Source: Methylophilus glucosoxydans (GTDB taxonomy: Bacteria; Pseudomonadota; Gammaproteobacteria; Burkholderiales; Methylophilaceae). From it: 64,000 nucleotides of DNA. Below the pieces are notes generated by a model. That model saw only the letters and a list, made by a program, of their open reading frames with translations. It ran no database searches and was not told where the DNA came from. The stretch lies in assembly GCF_042676145.1 (NCBI RefSeq), contig NZ_JBHTJW010000003.1:248001-312000 (forward strand), given 5' to 3'. This document shows, in pieces, positions 33,783 through 43,112 of this stretch (the stretch's first letter is position 1; each line of letters opens with the position of its first letter). A program made the translations under genes and the position numbers.

Positions 33783-34450
33783 CGATGCGCGCCATGATTC
33801 TGGCCGCTGGTCGCGGTGAGCGCATGCGGCCGCTGACCGACCACACGCCCAAACCCTTGCTGGCAGTGGGCGGCAAGCCCTTGATCGTCTGGCATATTGA
33901 GCGCCTGGCGCAAGCAGGAATCACTGAGATTGTCATTAATCATGCGCATCTGGGGGCGCAGATTGAAGCCGCGCTGGGCGATGGTGACCGCTGGCAGGTG
34001 AGCATCAGTTACAGTGCAGAAAGTTCGGCGCTGGAAACTGCGGGGGGGATCGCCTATGCCTTGCCACTATTGGGGACGCAACCATTTCTGGTGGTGAATG
34101 GCGATGTCTATACCGATATTGATTATGCACACCTGGCGCTCCCCGCCGGTAAACTGGCACATCTGGTCATGGTGGATAATCCGCCACAACATCCGGCCGG
34201 GGATTTTGGCCTGGTCAATGGCCTGCTGCAAGAAGACGCCAGCCATAAGCTGACGTTCTCAGGTGTGGGGGTTTATCATCCAGACTTGTTTGTAACGGTG
34301 ACGCGCGGGCAGCCAGCCAAACTGGCGCCGTTATTAAAAGCCGCCATGCGGCAGCAACAAGTCAGCGGGCAGCATCATGCCGGGGTCTGGCATGACATTG
34401 GGACGCCGGAACGATTAAAACAACTGGATGAATGGTTAAGCAGATCATAA
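33779..34450 (+). CDS. murU: N-acetylmuramate alpha-1-phosphate uridylyltransferase
   Basis: A 223-residue nucleotidyltransferase that converts MurNAc-1-phosphate to UDP-MurNAc. The signature AMILAAGRGERMRPLTDHTP and KPLLAVGGKPL at residues 4-35 are typical of sugar-1-phosphate uridylyltransferases, and VVNGDVYTDID holds the metal-binding Asp. ATGACGATG offers two starts; the first overlaps the amgK stop by four bases. The amgK-murU pair next to lptD is the arrangement seen in pseudomonads and many betaproteobacteria. Confidence 0.93.
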   Translation: MTMRAMILAAGRGERMRPLTDHTPKPLLAVGGKPLIVWHIERLAQAGITEIVINHAHLGAQIEAALGDGDRWQVSISYSAESSALETAGGIAYALPLLGTQPFLVVNGDVYTDIDYAHLALPAGKLAHLVMVDNPPQHPAGDFGLVNGLLQEDASHKLTFSGVGVYHPDLFVTVTRGQPAKLAPLLKAAMRQQQVSGQHHAGVWHDIGTPERLKQLDEWLSRS

Positions 34451-34472
34451 CAAGCAGCAAAAAGGGAGCATC

Positions 34473-34901
34473 ATGAAACCACCGTACGAGCATAAAACAG
34501 ACAAGCTGGCGCATCAGGCCTTGATGTGGATAGAACGTTTAGGATTGGGGCTAGTGACACTGGCCACCTTTTTTTCACTGGCGCATGAACTGTCGCGCAT
34601 GTGGAATGCAGGCATGGTCGGCTTGGGCGATTTGTTGCAGTTGTTCCTGTATCTGGAAGTCTTTTCCATGATCAACAGTTATTTTGGCTCTGGCAAACTG
34701 CCGATGCGCTACCCGATTTATATTGCCATGGTGGCCCTGGCGCGGTATTTGTTGCTGGATATGAAAGAAATGACAGAGACGCATATGCTGGCGGTGTCTG
34801 CCGCGATTCTGATTCTGGCCGTTTCGGTCTTGGTGATGCGTTTTGGCCATGCCCGCTATCCCTATGAGGATATTCCCCAGCAAAAACGGGATTTGTTGTA
34901 A
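34473..34901 (+). CDS. PsiE-family inner-membrane protein
   Basis: A 142-residue membrane protein with about four transmembrane helices (around 20-42, 52-68, 80-95 and 105-125) and family motifs LLQLFLYLEVFSMI and YLLLDMKEM. PsiE was named for phosphate-starvation induction in E. coli, but its function is unknown. A GGGAG ribosome site lies eight bases before the ATG. It follows murU by 22 bases and may be co-transcribed with it. Confidence 0.82.
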   Translation: MKPPYEHKTDKLAHQALMWIERLGLGLVTLATFFSLAHELSRMWNAGMVGLGDLLQLFLYLEVFSMINSYFGSGKLPMRYPIYIAMVALARYLLLDMKEMTETHMLAVSAAILILAVSVLVMRFGHARYPYEDIPQQKRDLL

Positions 34902-34927
34902 GTGGCCGCTGAGGTCCTCAGCGGCAC
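34902..34927. terminator. Hairpin between convergent PsiE-like and diguanylate cyclase genes
   Basis: GCCGCTGAG at 34905-34913 and CTCAGCGGC at 34917-34925 pair perfectly around GTC. The location between convergent stops fits a bidirectional terminator, though T-runs are lacking. Confidence 0.65.
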
Positions 34928-34930
34928 GGC

Positions 34931-35959
34931 TTAGGCAGCAACAAGGGCTTCGCTGGACAGGGTGACACGGTTGCGGCCATTGGCTTTGGCCGTATACAGG
35001 GCCTGATCGGCACGGCTGAACAGGCCCTCTGGCTGTTCTCCAGGTTGGTAGGCGGCTACGCCCAATGAGATGGTGATGTTGGAAATCATATGCTGCGTGA
35101 TGGTGTTTTTGATATTGATCGCTGCAACTTTATGACGGATTTGCTCGGCGATTTCACGCGCGGTTTCCAGCTGCGTATTCGGTAGCAGCAACACAAACTC
35201 TTCACAGCCATAGCGCGCCGCCGTGTAGCTGTTGCCGGCAACGGTTTTAAAAATGCTGGCAACTGCCTGGATCACCTTGTCGCCAAACAAGTGGCCATAG
35301 CTGTCATTCACCTTTTTGAAGTAATCAATATCCGCAATAATCAGGCTGGTATCGACGATGTGCTGTTGCAGGCAATCGTGCAGCGCCACGTCAAAGCTTT
35401 TGCGGTTCATGAGGCCAGTCAGCCCGTCTTGCAAGGCTTCTTGTCTGGCCTTGATCATTTCGTTTTTGAGCGCGTCCACCTCTTCCAGGCTTGAGCTCAA
35501 TTTGCCTTGCAAATGGTTGAGGCTATTGGTCATCATCAGCGTTTCTGACAGCAATGAGTCCAGTTGCAAAGCCAGTTGCGGTTCCTGTTGCTGGATCTCG
35601 TTAGACCAGGCATCCAGGGTTTTAGTGTATTCGCTTGTTTGCAGCCCGGTTTTTTCGGTCGAGCTGCGCATTTCGGTGACGACTTGGCTGAAACGTTCTA
35701 CCAGTTTTTTTGCATGATCGGTATCAATGCCGGCAATATGCTTGTTAAAGACATGGGCCGTGCTTTTTTCATTCAGTTTTTTTTCTTTTTCAATCAGTGC
35801 GTTGACCTCATCAATCAGGCGCGCGTGTTCGCCGGACGAGTATTCATACCAGACCGCATAGCTGACTGGATGAAAGGCGGCATCCTGCATCGACATATGG
35901 TGGATGGCTTGCCGCAGGTGCTCTGCACTTTTTTCTTTGGTGACTTCGTATTGCATCAT
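34931..35959 (-). CDS. GGDEF-family protein with a GCEEF signature, probable diguanylate cyclase
   Basis: A 342-residue cytosolic protein. Residues about 1-170 are helical, with long coiled-coil segments, and probably serve in dimerisation or sensing; a GGDEF domain follows at about 175-335. Conserved markers include DGLTGLMNRKSF, IADIDYFKKVNDSYGHLFGDK and ITISLGVA. The signature reads YGCEEF where most enzymes have GGEEF or GGDEF: the second Gly is Cys, read directly from the codons. The metal-binding acidic residues remain, so activity may be kept, lowered or lost. No RxxD inhibitory site is visible. ATGATG gives two possible adjacent starts. Confidence 0.88.
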   Translation of the reverse strand: MMQYEVTKEKSAEHLRQAIHHMSMQDAAFHPVSYAVWYEYSSGEHARLIDEVNALIEKEKKLNEKSTAHVFNKHIAGIDTDHAKKLVERFSQVVTEMRSSTEKTGLQTSEYTKTLDAWSNEIQQQEPQLALQLDSLLSETLMMTNSLNHLQGKLSSSLEEVDALKNEMIKARQEALQDGLTGLMNRKSFDVALHDCLQQHIVDTSLIIADIDYFKKVNDSYGHLFGDKVIQAVASIFKTVAGNSYTAARYGCEEFVLLLPNTQLETAREIAEQIRHKVAAINIKNTITQHMISNITISLGVAAYQPGEQPEGLFSRADQALYTAKANGRNRVTLSSEALVAA

Positions 35960-36138
35960 GGTTTTCCGCGATGTTCAGTTCAACACTAGGTATTCTTTAT
36001 TTGTGATTAGGGCATACTGGATAACATATCGGCAGCTGCACAGAATTCTTGAGGCCAGGCCCTTTGCCTGCGAGGGCCGACAGTTTTTTTAGTAGAATAG
36101 CCACGATGATTCCAAGTTGATCCCGCATCAAGTAGCCC

Positions 36139-36369
36139 ATGAAAAACGAAGATTTATTACAACTGGTCAGCGTCAAAATGCCTTATGGCAAGTATCAGGG
36201 ACGCTTGATTGCCGATTTGCCCGGCCACTATTTAAACTGGTTTGCCCGTGAAGGCTTTCCACGCGGTGAGTTGGGGCGGTTGCTGCAATTGATGCAAGAG
36301 ATCGACCACAATGGTTTGTCGCCATTACTCAACCCCTTACGCGAAACGCACAGGCATGACGATATTTAA
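36139..36369 (+). CDS. DUF3820-family small protein
   Basis: A 76-residue cytosolic protein of the DUF3820 family, recognised from MPYGKYQGRLIADLPGHYLNWF, its nearly invariant core. Some databases call the family putative quorum-sensing-regulated virulence factor, but no biochemical role is established; similar modules occur beside exonuclease domains. Its last 14 bases overlap the following DUF2927 gene in another frame, which implies co-expression. Confidence 0.85.
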   Translation: MKNEDLLQLVSVKMPYGKYQGRLIADLPGHYLNWFAREGFPRGELGRLLQLMQEIDHNGLSPLLNPLRETHRHDDI

Positions 36370-37132
36370 AGGGATTGTTTTGCTGATTGCGCTATTGTCT
36401 GTGCAGGCCACCAAAGCCGAAGAGGCTTGGCAGTCGCCGGCGTACCTGCAGCTTGCCTTTGCTGAAGTCGCATTACACAACGAATACCGGCCAGGGGAGT
36501 TTGGGGTTCGCAAGTGGTTAAAGCCGGTCAAGGTATGGTTGGTTCACCATGCCGACGAACAGGAAAAGCATACAACACTGACGCGCTACCACCTTCAGCA
36601 TCTGGCGCAAATTACCGGGCATGCTGTGGGTTTTGCCAGCAGTACGGCTGACGCCAATATGATTGTGATTTTTAGCGAGGCGGCACAATGGCAGCAGGAT
36701 TTGAGAGCGGTGAGTGGCAATCCAAACATGCAGCCGCCTGACGATGCGGTCTGTATGTTTGGGTCTACCACCGATGCCGGGCAGGCGCTCAAGCGAGCCT
36801 GGGTGGTGATTCCCGTGGATCATGCGCAAGCGCACCGGTCACTGGTCTCGTGCATCGTCGAAGAAATCACCCAGGCCATGGGCTTGCCCAATGATTCCGA
36901 GCGCGTGTTTCCTTCGGTTTTTAACGATAAAACGCCCGAGGCCTTGCTGACGGGTCTAGATGCCTTGTTGCTCAAAATGCTGTATTTACCCGCCATCAAG
37001 CCCGGCATGCATGCCGCCCAGGTGCGACCCATCCTGGCACGTCAACTGCAACAATGGCAACAAGATGGCACCATAGAACAAGCTGAGCAATCGGTCAGGC
37101 GATCACCACTGTATGAGATGATGGGATTTTGA
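36356..37132 (+). CDS. DUF2927-domain exported protein
   Basis: A 258-residue protein from the ATG at 36356. A signal peptide (FKGIVLLIALLSVQATKAEE) directs export. The body matches the DUF2927 pattern: an early WLKPVKVWLVHH segment, a middle AFASS-like block with NMIVIF, and CIVEEITQAMGLPND, in which the EE and downstream Asn-Asp resemble a zincin-like helix but with no HExxH. Function is unknown. The start lies inside the DUF3820 gene (14-base overlap). The downstream gene pepP begins about 60 bases later. Confidence 0.75.
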   Translation: MTIFKGIVLLIALLSVQATKAEEAWQSPAYLQLAFAEVALHNEYRPGEFGVRKWLKPVKVWLVHHADEQEKHTTLTRYHLQHLAQITGHAVGFASSTADANMIVIFSEAAQWQQDLRAVSGNPNMQPPDDAVCMFGSTTDAGQALKRAWVVIPVDHAQAHRSLVSCIVEEITQAMGLPNDSERVFPSVFNDKTPEALLTGLDALLLKMLYLPAIKPGMHAAQVRPILARQLQQWQQDGTIEQAEQSVRRSPLYEMMGF

Positions 37133-37193
37133 TTGTGGGTGCCTGGCAGGCAGGGGGGAACCAATCCAGCAATCGCCGACCAAATACGCTACA

Positions 37194-38528
37194 ATGCCCA
37201 ACCATCCAGGATTTGCTTTGAGTGTTTCCATGCAAGAGTTTTCTCGCCGCCGCCAGCAGTTGATCAACCACATGCAGGCCGGTATTGCGATCATTCCTAC
37301 CGCGCCCGAAGTGACACGCAACCGCGACAGTCACTATCCCTATCGCTTTGACAGCTATTTTTATTACCTGACCGGCTTTAAAGAGCCGGAAGCGGTGTTG
37401 GTGCTGATGGCCGGACCTCAGCCCAAAAGTATTTTGTTTTGCCGTGACAAAGACCTGGATCGCGAAATCTGGGATGGTTTTCGCTATGGCCCTGAAGCTG
37501 CCAAAACAGTGTTTGGCTTTGATGAGGCTTACTCGATCACGCAGCTGGACACCGAACTACCCAAACTGATGGCGAATCAGCCTGCCTTACATTTCAGCCT
37601 GGGCGCAGACAGCGCCTGGGACAGCAAAGTCACTGCTTGGTTGAATGCGGTCAAAGCACAAACCCGCTCTGGCATGCAAGCACCCGCCCAACTGCTTGAT
37701 GTGCGTCAAGCGCTGGATGCCATGCGTCTGCTTAAATCGCCCGAGGAGATGGACGTCATGCGCCGGTCAGCACAGATTGCTGCCACCGCGCATAACCGTG
37801 CCATGCAGCACACCCGTCCCGGGCAATGGGAGTATGAGGTCGAAGCGGAGTTTTTACACACGTTTTATCGCCATGGTGCGCAAGCGCCTGCTTATACCAG
37901 CATTGTGGCCGGTGGCGCCAATGCCTGCACCCTGCATTACAACTTTAACAATGCCCAGCTTAAAGACGGGGATTTGCTGTTGATTGATGCTGGCTGTGAA
38001 CTGGATGGTTATGCCTCGGACATCACGCGCACCTTCCCGGTCAATGGCCGCTTCAGTGGCCCACAAAAGGACTTGTATGAATTAGTGCTGGCAGCCCAGG
38101 CAGCCGCCTTGGGTAAAGTGAATACGCAGCAGCACTGGAATGCGCCGCATGAAGCTGCGCTCGAAGTGTTGGTGGATGGCTTCATTCACTATGGCTTGTG
38201 TCAGGGCAGCCGCGACGCGGTGCTCGAAACTGGTAGCTACCGCCAGTTTTACATGCACCGCACCGGGCACTGGCTGGGCCTGGATGTGCACGATGCCGGC
38301 GAGTACAAAACAGCCGACGGTGCGTGGGTCATGCTACAGCCTGGCCATGTGTTGACCGTAGAGCCAGGGTGCTATGTGCGTCCTGCAGACAATGTGCCGC
38401 CACATTTCTGGAATATCGGTATCCGTATCGAGGATGATGTGCTGGTCACCGAGCATGGCCATGAAGTGTTGACGGCCGCTGCGGTCAAAACCGTCGCTGA
38501 TATCGAAACGCTGATGGCGCAACGCTGA
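37194..38528 (+). CDS. pepP: Xaa-Pro aminopeptidase P
   Basis: A 444-residue dinuclear-metal peptidase that removes N-terminal residues preceding proline. The creatinase-like N-terminal domain (about 1-175) precedes the pita-bread catalytic domain with metal ligands in LIDAGCELDGYASDITRTFP (two Asp), HRTGHWLGLDVHD (His), VLTVEPGCYV (Glu) and IGIRIEDDVLV (Glu). The start may be the ATG at 37194 or the ATG at 37230 (MQEFSRRRQQL), which better matches the family. It precedes two UbiH-type genes, as in the pepP-ubiH-ubiI order of enterobacteria. Confidence 0.94.
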   Translation: MPNHPGFALSVSMQEFSRRRQQLINHMQAGIAIIPTAPEVTRNRDSHYPYRFDSYFYYLTGFKEPEAVLVLMAGPQPKSILFCRDKDLDREIWDGFRYGPEAAKTVFGFDEAYSITQLDTELPKLMANQPALHFSLGADSAWDSKVTAWLNAVKAQTRSGMQAPAQLLDVRQALDAMRLLKSPEEMDVMRRSAQIAATAHNRAMQHTRPGQWEYEVEAEFLHTFYRHGAQAPAYTSIVAGGANACTLHYNFNNAQLKDGDLLLIDAGCELDGYASDITRTFPVNGRFSGPQKDLYELVLAAQAAALGKVNTQQHWNAPHEAALEVLVDGFIHYGLCQGSRDAVLETGSYRQFYMHRTGHWLGLDVHDAGEYKTADGAWVMLQPGHVLTVEPGCYVRPADNVPPHFWNIGIRIEDDVLVTEHGHEVLTAAAVKTVADIETLMAQR

Positions 38529-38617
38529 TCTTTTGCAACGGACGTCGGCTAGGTCTAAAAGACTGTTCTAAAAAATGTATTTTTTGAGTGTATTTTTGTC
38601 ATACAAATGGATGCAGC

Positions 38618-39787
38618 GTGCAATTGATTGAACATCCCGTCGTGATTGGTGGCGGCCCGGTCGGGTTGGTGCTGGCCTTGTCTTTGCAGCAGGCTGGTGT
38701 GCCGGTCACCGTGCTTGAAGCGCAGGCGCCAGGCGCCATGTACGGCGATGGCCGCGCCTTGGCCTTGTCTTTTGGCACGCGCCAGGTGCTGGAGCAATTG
38801 CAAGTATGGTCCATGTTGGCCGATGCGGTCACTGCCATTGAAACCATTCATGTGTCACAGCAAAAAGGTTTGGGCCGCACCGTGCTCAAAGCACAAGAGC
38901 ATCAGCTACCGGCGCTGGGCTATGTGGTGTCTTATGGCGTGTTGATGCGGGCGCTGGATGCGCGCCTGGCGCAATTGACCACTGGCATTAAGCTGCATTA
39001 CGAAGCCCCGGTGACGGACTTGCAGGTGCATGCCAGTGCCGCCGATATTGTATATACGGCAGCGGATGGGCAACGGCACTCACTGTCTACGCCGTTAGCG
39101 GTGGTGGCCGATGGCGGCCGGAGTCTGGAGGCTATTCCGGGCTTGCAGCGCGACACCAAGCATTATGGACATGATGCACTGGTAGGCCTGGTGCAAACTG
39201 AACTGCCACACCGGCAGGTTGCCTACGAGCGCTTTACGCCACGTGGCCCGATGGCGCTGCTACCGAATGGCGACCAGTTTTCACTGGTGTGGACGGGCGA
39301 GCAGGCGTATATAGACGAGATTGCTGCGCTTGATGATGCCGCCTTTTTGCACGCCCTGCATGCTGCCTTTGGTGACCGCGTCGGCCGCTTTCTGCATGCT
39401 GGAAAACGCTTCAGGTTCCCGCTTAAATTAAGCAAACTGGAACAAACGTTTGCGGCGCATTGCGTGGTCATCGGCAATGCGGCGCAAACCATGCATCCAG
39501 TCGCCGGCCAGGGCTTTAATGTCGGCATCCGTGATGCGGTGGCGCTGGCCGAGAATGTGGCGTCTACGGCATCGCATGAGTGGGGCGCTGACCACCGCTT
39601 GCTCGCCTACCAGGCGTCCAGACAGCGTGATACCGGGCGTGGCTTGCAGTTTACCGATTTTCTGGTCAATGTATTTTCAAATGATTTGATCGGGGTGGGC
39701 GTGTTGCGTGGCGCGGGGCTGGGGATGCTCAGCATGTTGCCGATGGCCCGGCGTTTTCTGGTGGAAAAAATGAGTTATGGACGCTGA
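38618..39787 (+). CDS. ubiH: 2-polyprenyl-6-methoxyphenol hydroxylase, UbiH-like
   Basis: An FAD-dependent monooxygenase of about 389 residues for a ring hydroxylation of ubiquinone synthesis. The FAD Rossmann motif GGGPVGLVLALSLQQAG is near the N terminus and the second FAD motif GNAAQTMHPVAGQGFNVGIRDA near residue 285. The start is probably the GTG at 38618 with a GGA ahead of it; an upstream GTG at 38588 is possible. It overlaps the following paralogue by 11 bases. pepP-ubiH-ubiI-type order supports the call; which ring carbon it hydroxylates cannot be read from sequence. Confidence 0.88.
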   Translation: MQLIEHPVVIGGGPVGLVLALSLQQAGVPVTVLEAQAPGAMYGDGRALALSFGTRQVLEQLQVWSMLADAVTAIETIHVSQQKGLGRTVLKAQEHQLPALGYVVSYGVLMRALDARLAQLTTGIKLHYEAPVTDLQVHASAADIVYTAADGQRHSLSTPLAVVADGGRSLEAIPGLQRDTKHYGHDALVGLVQTELPHRQVAYERFTPRGPMALLPNGDQFSLVWTGEQAYIDEIAALDDAAFLHALHAAFGDRVGRFLHAGKRFRFPLKLSKLEQTFAAHCVVIGNAAQTMHPVAGQGFNVGIRDAVALAENVASTASHEWGADHRLLAYQASRQRDTGRGLQFTDFLVNVFSNDLIGVGVLRGAGLGMLSMLPMARRFLVEKMSYGR

Positions 39788-40985
39788 AAAGCACTTGATG
39801 CAGACAGACGTAGTGATTGTCGGTGCTGGGTTGGTGGGGCTGACCGCTGCCATCGCCTTGTCCCGTCTGGGCAAGCAGGTGGTCCTGACGGATGCCAAGC
39901 CACCGTTTGAGCTGCCAGCAGGCTGGGCCGACGATCAGTTAGACTGGGACAGCCGGATCTATGCGCTGACCAATCAAACCATGGACTGGTTAGCTGAGAT
40001 TGGCGTCTGGCAGCATGTGCCTGCGCAGCGCGTGAACCCGGTCAACGCCATGCATTTATGGTCACCGACGCAGCATCATGTCCTGCCCAGCCTGAGCCTG
40101 ACAGCCAAGGAAGCGCATCTGGCCCAAATGGGCTGCATTGTCGAGAGTCAGGCCTTGATGCAGGCGTGCTGGACTGTGTTGGCAGACGCCGACGTAACGG
40201 TCATCACCGACGCACCGGCGCAATCCTTGCAACAATTTGGTCATCAAATCCGTGTAGCATTGCCGCAGCAAACGATAGAAGCACAATTATTGATAGGCGC
40301 AGACGGCGCGAGTTCATGGGTGCGCTCGCAGTGTGGCGTCGGCGTGGAGCAAGTGGACTTTGCGCAGACGGCGCTGGTCACCAATTATGTTGCCACACAA
40401 GCGCATCAACACGTGGCAAGGCAGTGGTTTGGTGCCCATGAAACGCTGGCCTTGCTGCCGATGCCTGAGCAGCAGGTGTCATTGGTCTGGGCCTTACCCC
40501 ACGCCGAGGCCGCCCGCATGCAGGCGCTGTCTGCCGGTGAGCTGGCAGTCGCAGTTGAACACCGCTGTGGTCAGGTCTTGGGCCCACTGACGCCTAATGG
40601 TGCTGTGGTGGCGTTTCCCCTCAGGCAGAATACAGCTGAAACCATGGCGTTGCCCAATATCCTGTTGCTCGGTGATGCCGCACACCAGGTGCATCCTATG
40701 GCCGGGCAGGGGGTCAATTTGGGCTTCGAAGATGTGCAAGCCTTATGTGCGGAAGTCGCACGCTTGCCGGGCATTAAGCCCTTGGGGGATGTTAACGTGC
40801 TGCGGCATGTCATGCGTGGCCGTCAACGCGATATCCGAAGCATGCATGCCCTGACGCGAGGACTGGATTTTCTGTTTGCGCGTCCACAGGCACTGTGGAC
40901 GCATGCCGCCTTGCTTGGCTTACGCGGCGTTGAAAACAGTGCTATGCTGAAACGTTTTTTAATTCGCACCGCGACGCAAGCGTAG
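39777..40985 (+). CDS. UbiH/UbiF/VisC/Coq6-family FAD monooxygenase
   Basis: A 402-residue flavin hydroxylase, the second of a tandem pair, presumably catalysing a different ring hydroxylation in ubiquinone synthesis (UbiI, UbiL or UbiM-like roles are all possible). Motifs are VGAGLVGLTAAIALSRLG at residues 13-30, the DSRIYALTNQT block typical of the family, and GDAAHQVHPMAGQGVNLGFEDV near residue 300. It overlaps the upstream ubiH-like gene by 11 bases and is followed 30 bases later by dsbC. Confidence 0.87.
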   Translation: MDAEKHLMQTDVVIVGAGLVGLTAAIALSRLGKQVVLTDAKPPFELPAGWADDQLDWDSRIYALTNQTMDWLAEIGVWQHVPAQRVNPVNAMHLWSPTQHHVLPSLSLTAKEAHLAQMGCIVESQALMQACWTVLADADVTVITDAPAQSLQQFGHQIRVALPQQTIEAQLLIGADGASSWVRSQCGVGVEQVDFAQTALVTNYVATQAHQHVARQWFGAHETLALLPMPEQQVSLVWALPHAEAARMQALSAGELAVAVEHRCGQVLGPLTPNGAVVAFPLRQNTAETMALPNILLLGDAAHQVHPMAGQGVNLGFEDVQALCAEVARLPGIKPLGDVNVLRHVMRGRQRDIRSMHALTRGLDFLFARPQALWTHAALLGLRGVENSAMLKRFLIRTATQA

Positions 40986-41015
40986 CGCCCGGTGCACGTT
41001 CGAGAAAGAGTTGGT

Positions 41016-41759
41016 ATGAAAAAATACAACGCAACGGCTGTCATCAAGGCCTTGGGGGCCCTCTGTCTGCTGTGGTCTATGGGCAGCGTGGCAGATGAAG
41101 CCAGTCTGAAGAAACAGATCGAGAGTGCCTATCCAAAATTCAAGGTGGATAGCGTGACCAAAACCCCTTACGCCGGATTGTACGAAGTGTACATGGGTGG
41201 CCAGATCATCTATACCGATGATAAATTCAGTTTTTTGATAGCTGAAGGCCGCCTGGTAGATCCGAAAACCAAAAAAGACCTGACCGGTGAGCGTATGGAT
41301 GAGCTCACTAAAATTGATTTTAATACGCTGCCTCTGGATCAGGCCATCAAGGTGGTCAAAGGCAATGGCAGTCGCAAGCTGGTGGTGTTCTCGGATGTGG
41401 ATTGCCCATTCTGCAAGCGTCTTGAGCAAAAAGAGCTCACCAACATTAACGATGTCACCATTTACACCTTTTTGTATCCGATTGAACAGCTGCACCCGGA
41501 TGCGGCCAACAAATCGCGTAGCATCTGGTGTGCCAGCAACCGTGTAAAAGCCTGGCAAGACTGGATCATGAACAACAAGCTGCCGACCACTACTGCCAAG
41601 TGCGATGTGCCGCTGGAAAAAGTCGGCGAACTGGCGCATAAAGTCGGGGTCAACAGCACGCCGACCATGTTCTTTGAAAACGGTAAACGCATGCTGGGTG
41701 CGCAGCCTTATGATGAGATTGAAAAGTCCTTGCAGGCTGCTAGCAAAAAAGCCATGTAA
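41016..41759 (+). CDS. dsbC: Periplasmic thiol:disulfide interchange protein DsbC
   Basis: A 247-residue disulfide isomerase. The signal peptide (to about residue 24, ending SVADEA) starts at the ATG at 41016; the open frame runs further upstream but lacks a proper start there. The N-terminal dimerisation domain precedes the thioredoxin domain with the active site CPFC at Cys130-Cys133, following VVFSDVDCPFC. E. coli DsbC has CGYC at this place. The cis-Pro loop is GVNSTPTMFF. It needs reduction by DsbD, which is not in the window. A strong terminator follows. Confidence 0.92.
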   Translation: MKKYNATAVIKALGALCLLWSMGSVADEASLKKQIESAYPKFKVDSVTKTPYAGLYEVYMGGQIIYTDDKFSFLIAEGRLVDPKTKKDLTGERMDELTKIDFNTLPLDQAIKVVKGNGSRKLVVFSDVDCPFCKRLEQKELTNINDVTIYTFLYPIEQLHPDAANKSRSIWCASNRVKAWQDWIMNNKLPTTTAKCDVPLEKVGELAHKVGVNSTPTMFFENGKRMLGAQPYDEIEKSLQAASKKAM

Positions 41760-41790
41760 GCACGGTGTATATTCATTTGCGTTAAAAACA

Positions 41791-41819
41791 AACAAGGGGC
41801 GTAAAGCCCCTTGTTTTTT
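41791..41819 (+). terminator. Rho-independent terminator after dsbC
   Basis: AACAAGGGGC and GCCCCTTGTT form a 10-bp stem with a GTAAA loop, followed by a run of T. It lies 31 bases after the dsbC stop and before the convergent pilC gene. Confidence 0.92.
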
Positions 41820-41855
41820 ACCCGGTTGTTTTATCACGCAGGCGCGTGTATTTGC

Positions 41856-43079
41856 CTAGCCGCCACCACTGACCACTTTACCCATTTTGAAGATGGGCAT
41901 GTACATGGCCACCACCAGCCCGCCAATCAGCACGCCGAGCACCACCATGATCACCGGTTCCATCAGACTGGAAATTGCCGCGACCGCATCATCGACTTCG
42001 CCCTCATAAAAATCGGCCACTTTGGTCAGCATGCTGTCCAATGAGCCAGACTCTTCACCAATCGCGGTCATCTGGATCACCATATTCGGGAAGACATTGG
42101 TGTTTTGCATGGCTACGGTGAGACTGGTCCCGGTACTGACCTCGCTTTGAATTTTTTTGGTGGCATCAAAATACACTTGATTGCCAGAGGCCCCTGCCAC
42201 AGAGTCCAGCGCTTCTACCAGCGGCACGCCAGCGGCGAACATGGTTGAGAGCGTACGCGCAAAGCGGGCAATGGTAGCTTTGCGGATGAGTTCACCAAAA
42301 ATAGGCAGGCGTAGCATTAGCCGATCCATGGTCGCCTGTAGTTTTGCCGAGCGTTTCCAGGTATAGAAAAAGAACCACAGGCCGCCACCCAGACTACCAA
42401 AAATGGCCCACCACCATTTTACAAAAAAGTCTGACAGGTTAATCACTACCACTGTCGGGCCAGGCAAGTCTGCACCAAAGCTGCTGAACAGCTCTTTGAA
42501 CGAGGGCACCACAAAAATCATGATGACGGCGGTAATGACAAACGCCACCACGATAATCGAGGTCGGGTATACCAGCGCTGATTTGATCTTGCTTTTGATG
42601 GCGAGGATTTTTTCCTTGTAGGTTGCCAGGCGTTCCAATAAGGCATCCAGAATCCCGGCTTGCTCGCCAGCGCCCACCAGATTGCAAAATAACTGGTCAA
42701 AATGCAGCGGGTATTTACGGAAGGCCGCGCTCAGGCTGCTGCCTGTTTCAACATCGGCCTTGATGTCGCCCAACAATTTGGAGACCGCAGGGTTGTGGTG
42801 GCCCTTGCCGACAATGTCAAACGCCTGCAGCAAAGGCACGCCGGCTTTCATCATGGTCGCCAGCTGGCGGGTGAACAGCGTGACATCTTTTTCTGACACC
42901 TTGCCTTTGGTCGCCAGCGAACTTTGCTTTTTCACTTTGCTGACACTGATGCCCTGGCGGCGTAAGGTCGCATTGACGACGGCCTCGCCGTTGGCGCGCA
43001 TCTCGCCCTTGACCAGCTTGCCTTTGCGGTCTTTACCTTCCCACAAATATACAGATTGTTTGATATTGCCAGTCGCCAT
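41856..43079 (-). CDS. pilC: Type IV pilus inner-membrane platform protein PilC
   Basis: A 407-residue polytopic protein that couples the PilB/PilT motors to pilin assembly. Two homologous T2SSF domains lie at about 70-193 and 273-395, each preceding membrane helices (around 170-190, 218-240 and 372-395). The sequence KGKLVKGEMRANGEAVVNATLRRQGI at the start, LFTRQLATMMKAGVPLLQAF and ARTLSTMFAAGVPLVEALD are family hallmarks. It follows pilB by 33 bases. The prepilin peptidase gene pilD, usually next, is not here. Confidence 0.95.
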   Translation of the reverse strand: MATGNIKQSVYLWEGKDRKGKLVKGEMRANGEAVVNATLRRQGISVSKVKKQSSLATKGKVSEKDVTLFTRQLATMMKAGVPLLQAFDIVGKGHHNPAVSKLLGDIKADVETGSSLSAAFRKYPLHFDQLFCNLVGAGEQAGILDALLERLATYKEKILAIKSKIKSALVYPTSIIVVAFVITAVIMIFVVPSFKELFSSFGADLPGPTVVVINLSDFFVKWWWAIFGSLGGGLWFFFYTWKRSAKLQATMDRLMLRLPIFGELIRKATIARFARTLSTMFAAGVPLVEALDSVAGASGNQVYFDATKKIQSEVSTGTSLTVAMQNTNVFPNMVIQMTAIGEESGSLDSMLTKVADFYEGEVDDAVAAISSLMEPVIMVVLGVLIGGLVVAMYMPIFKMGKVVSGGG

Positions 43080-43112
43080 AATGTCTTCTTAAAAAGTGAA
43101 TGCCTACCCGTG

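Noticed and set aside
36050..36095. GGCCCT/AGGGCC stem with later T-run before the DUF3820 gene, as a terminator
   Set aside because: The stem is only six base pairs and the T-run starts several bases after it; no plus-strand gene ends before it.
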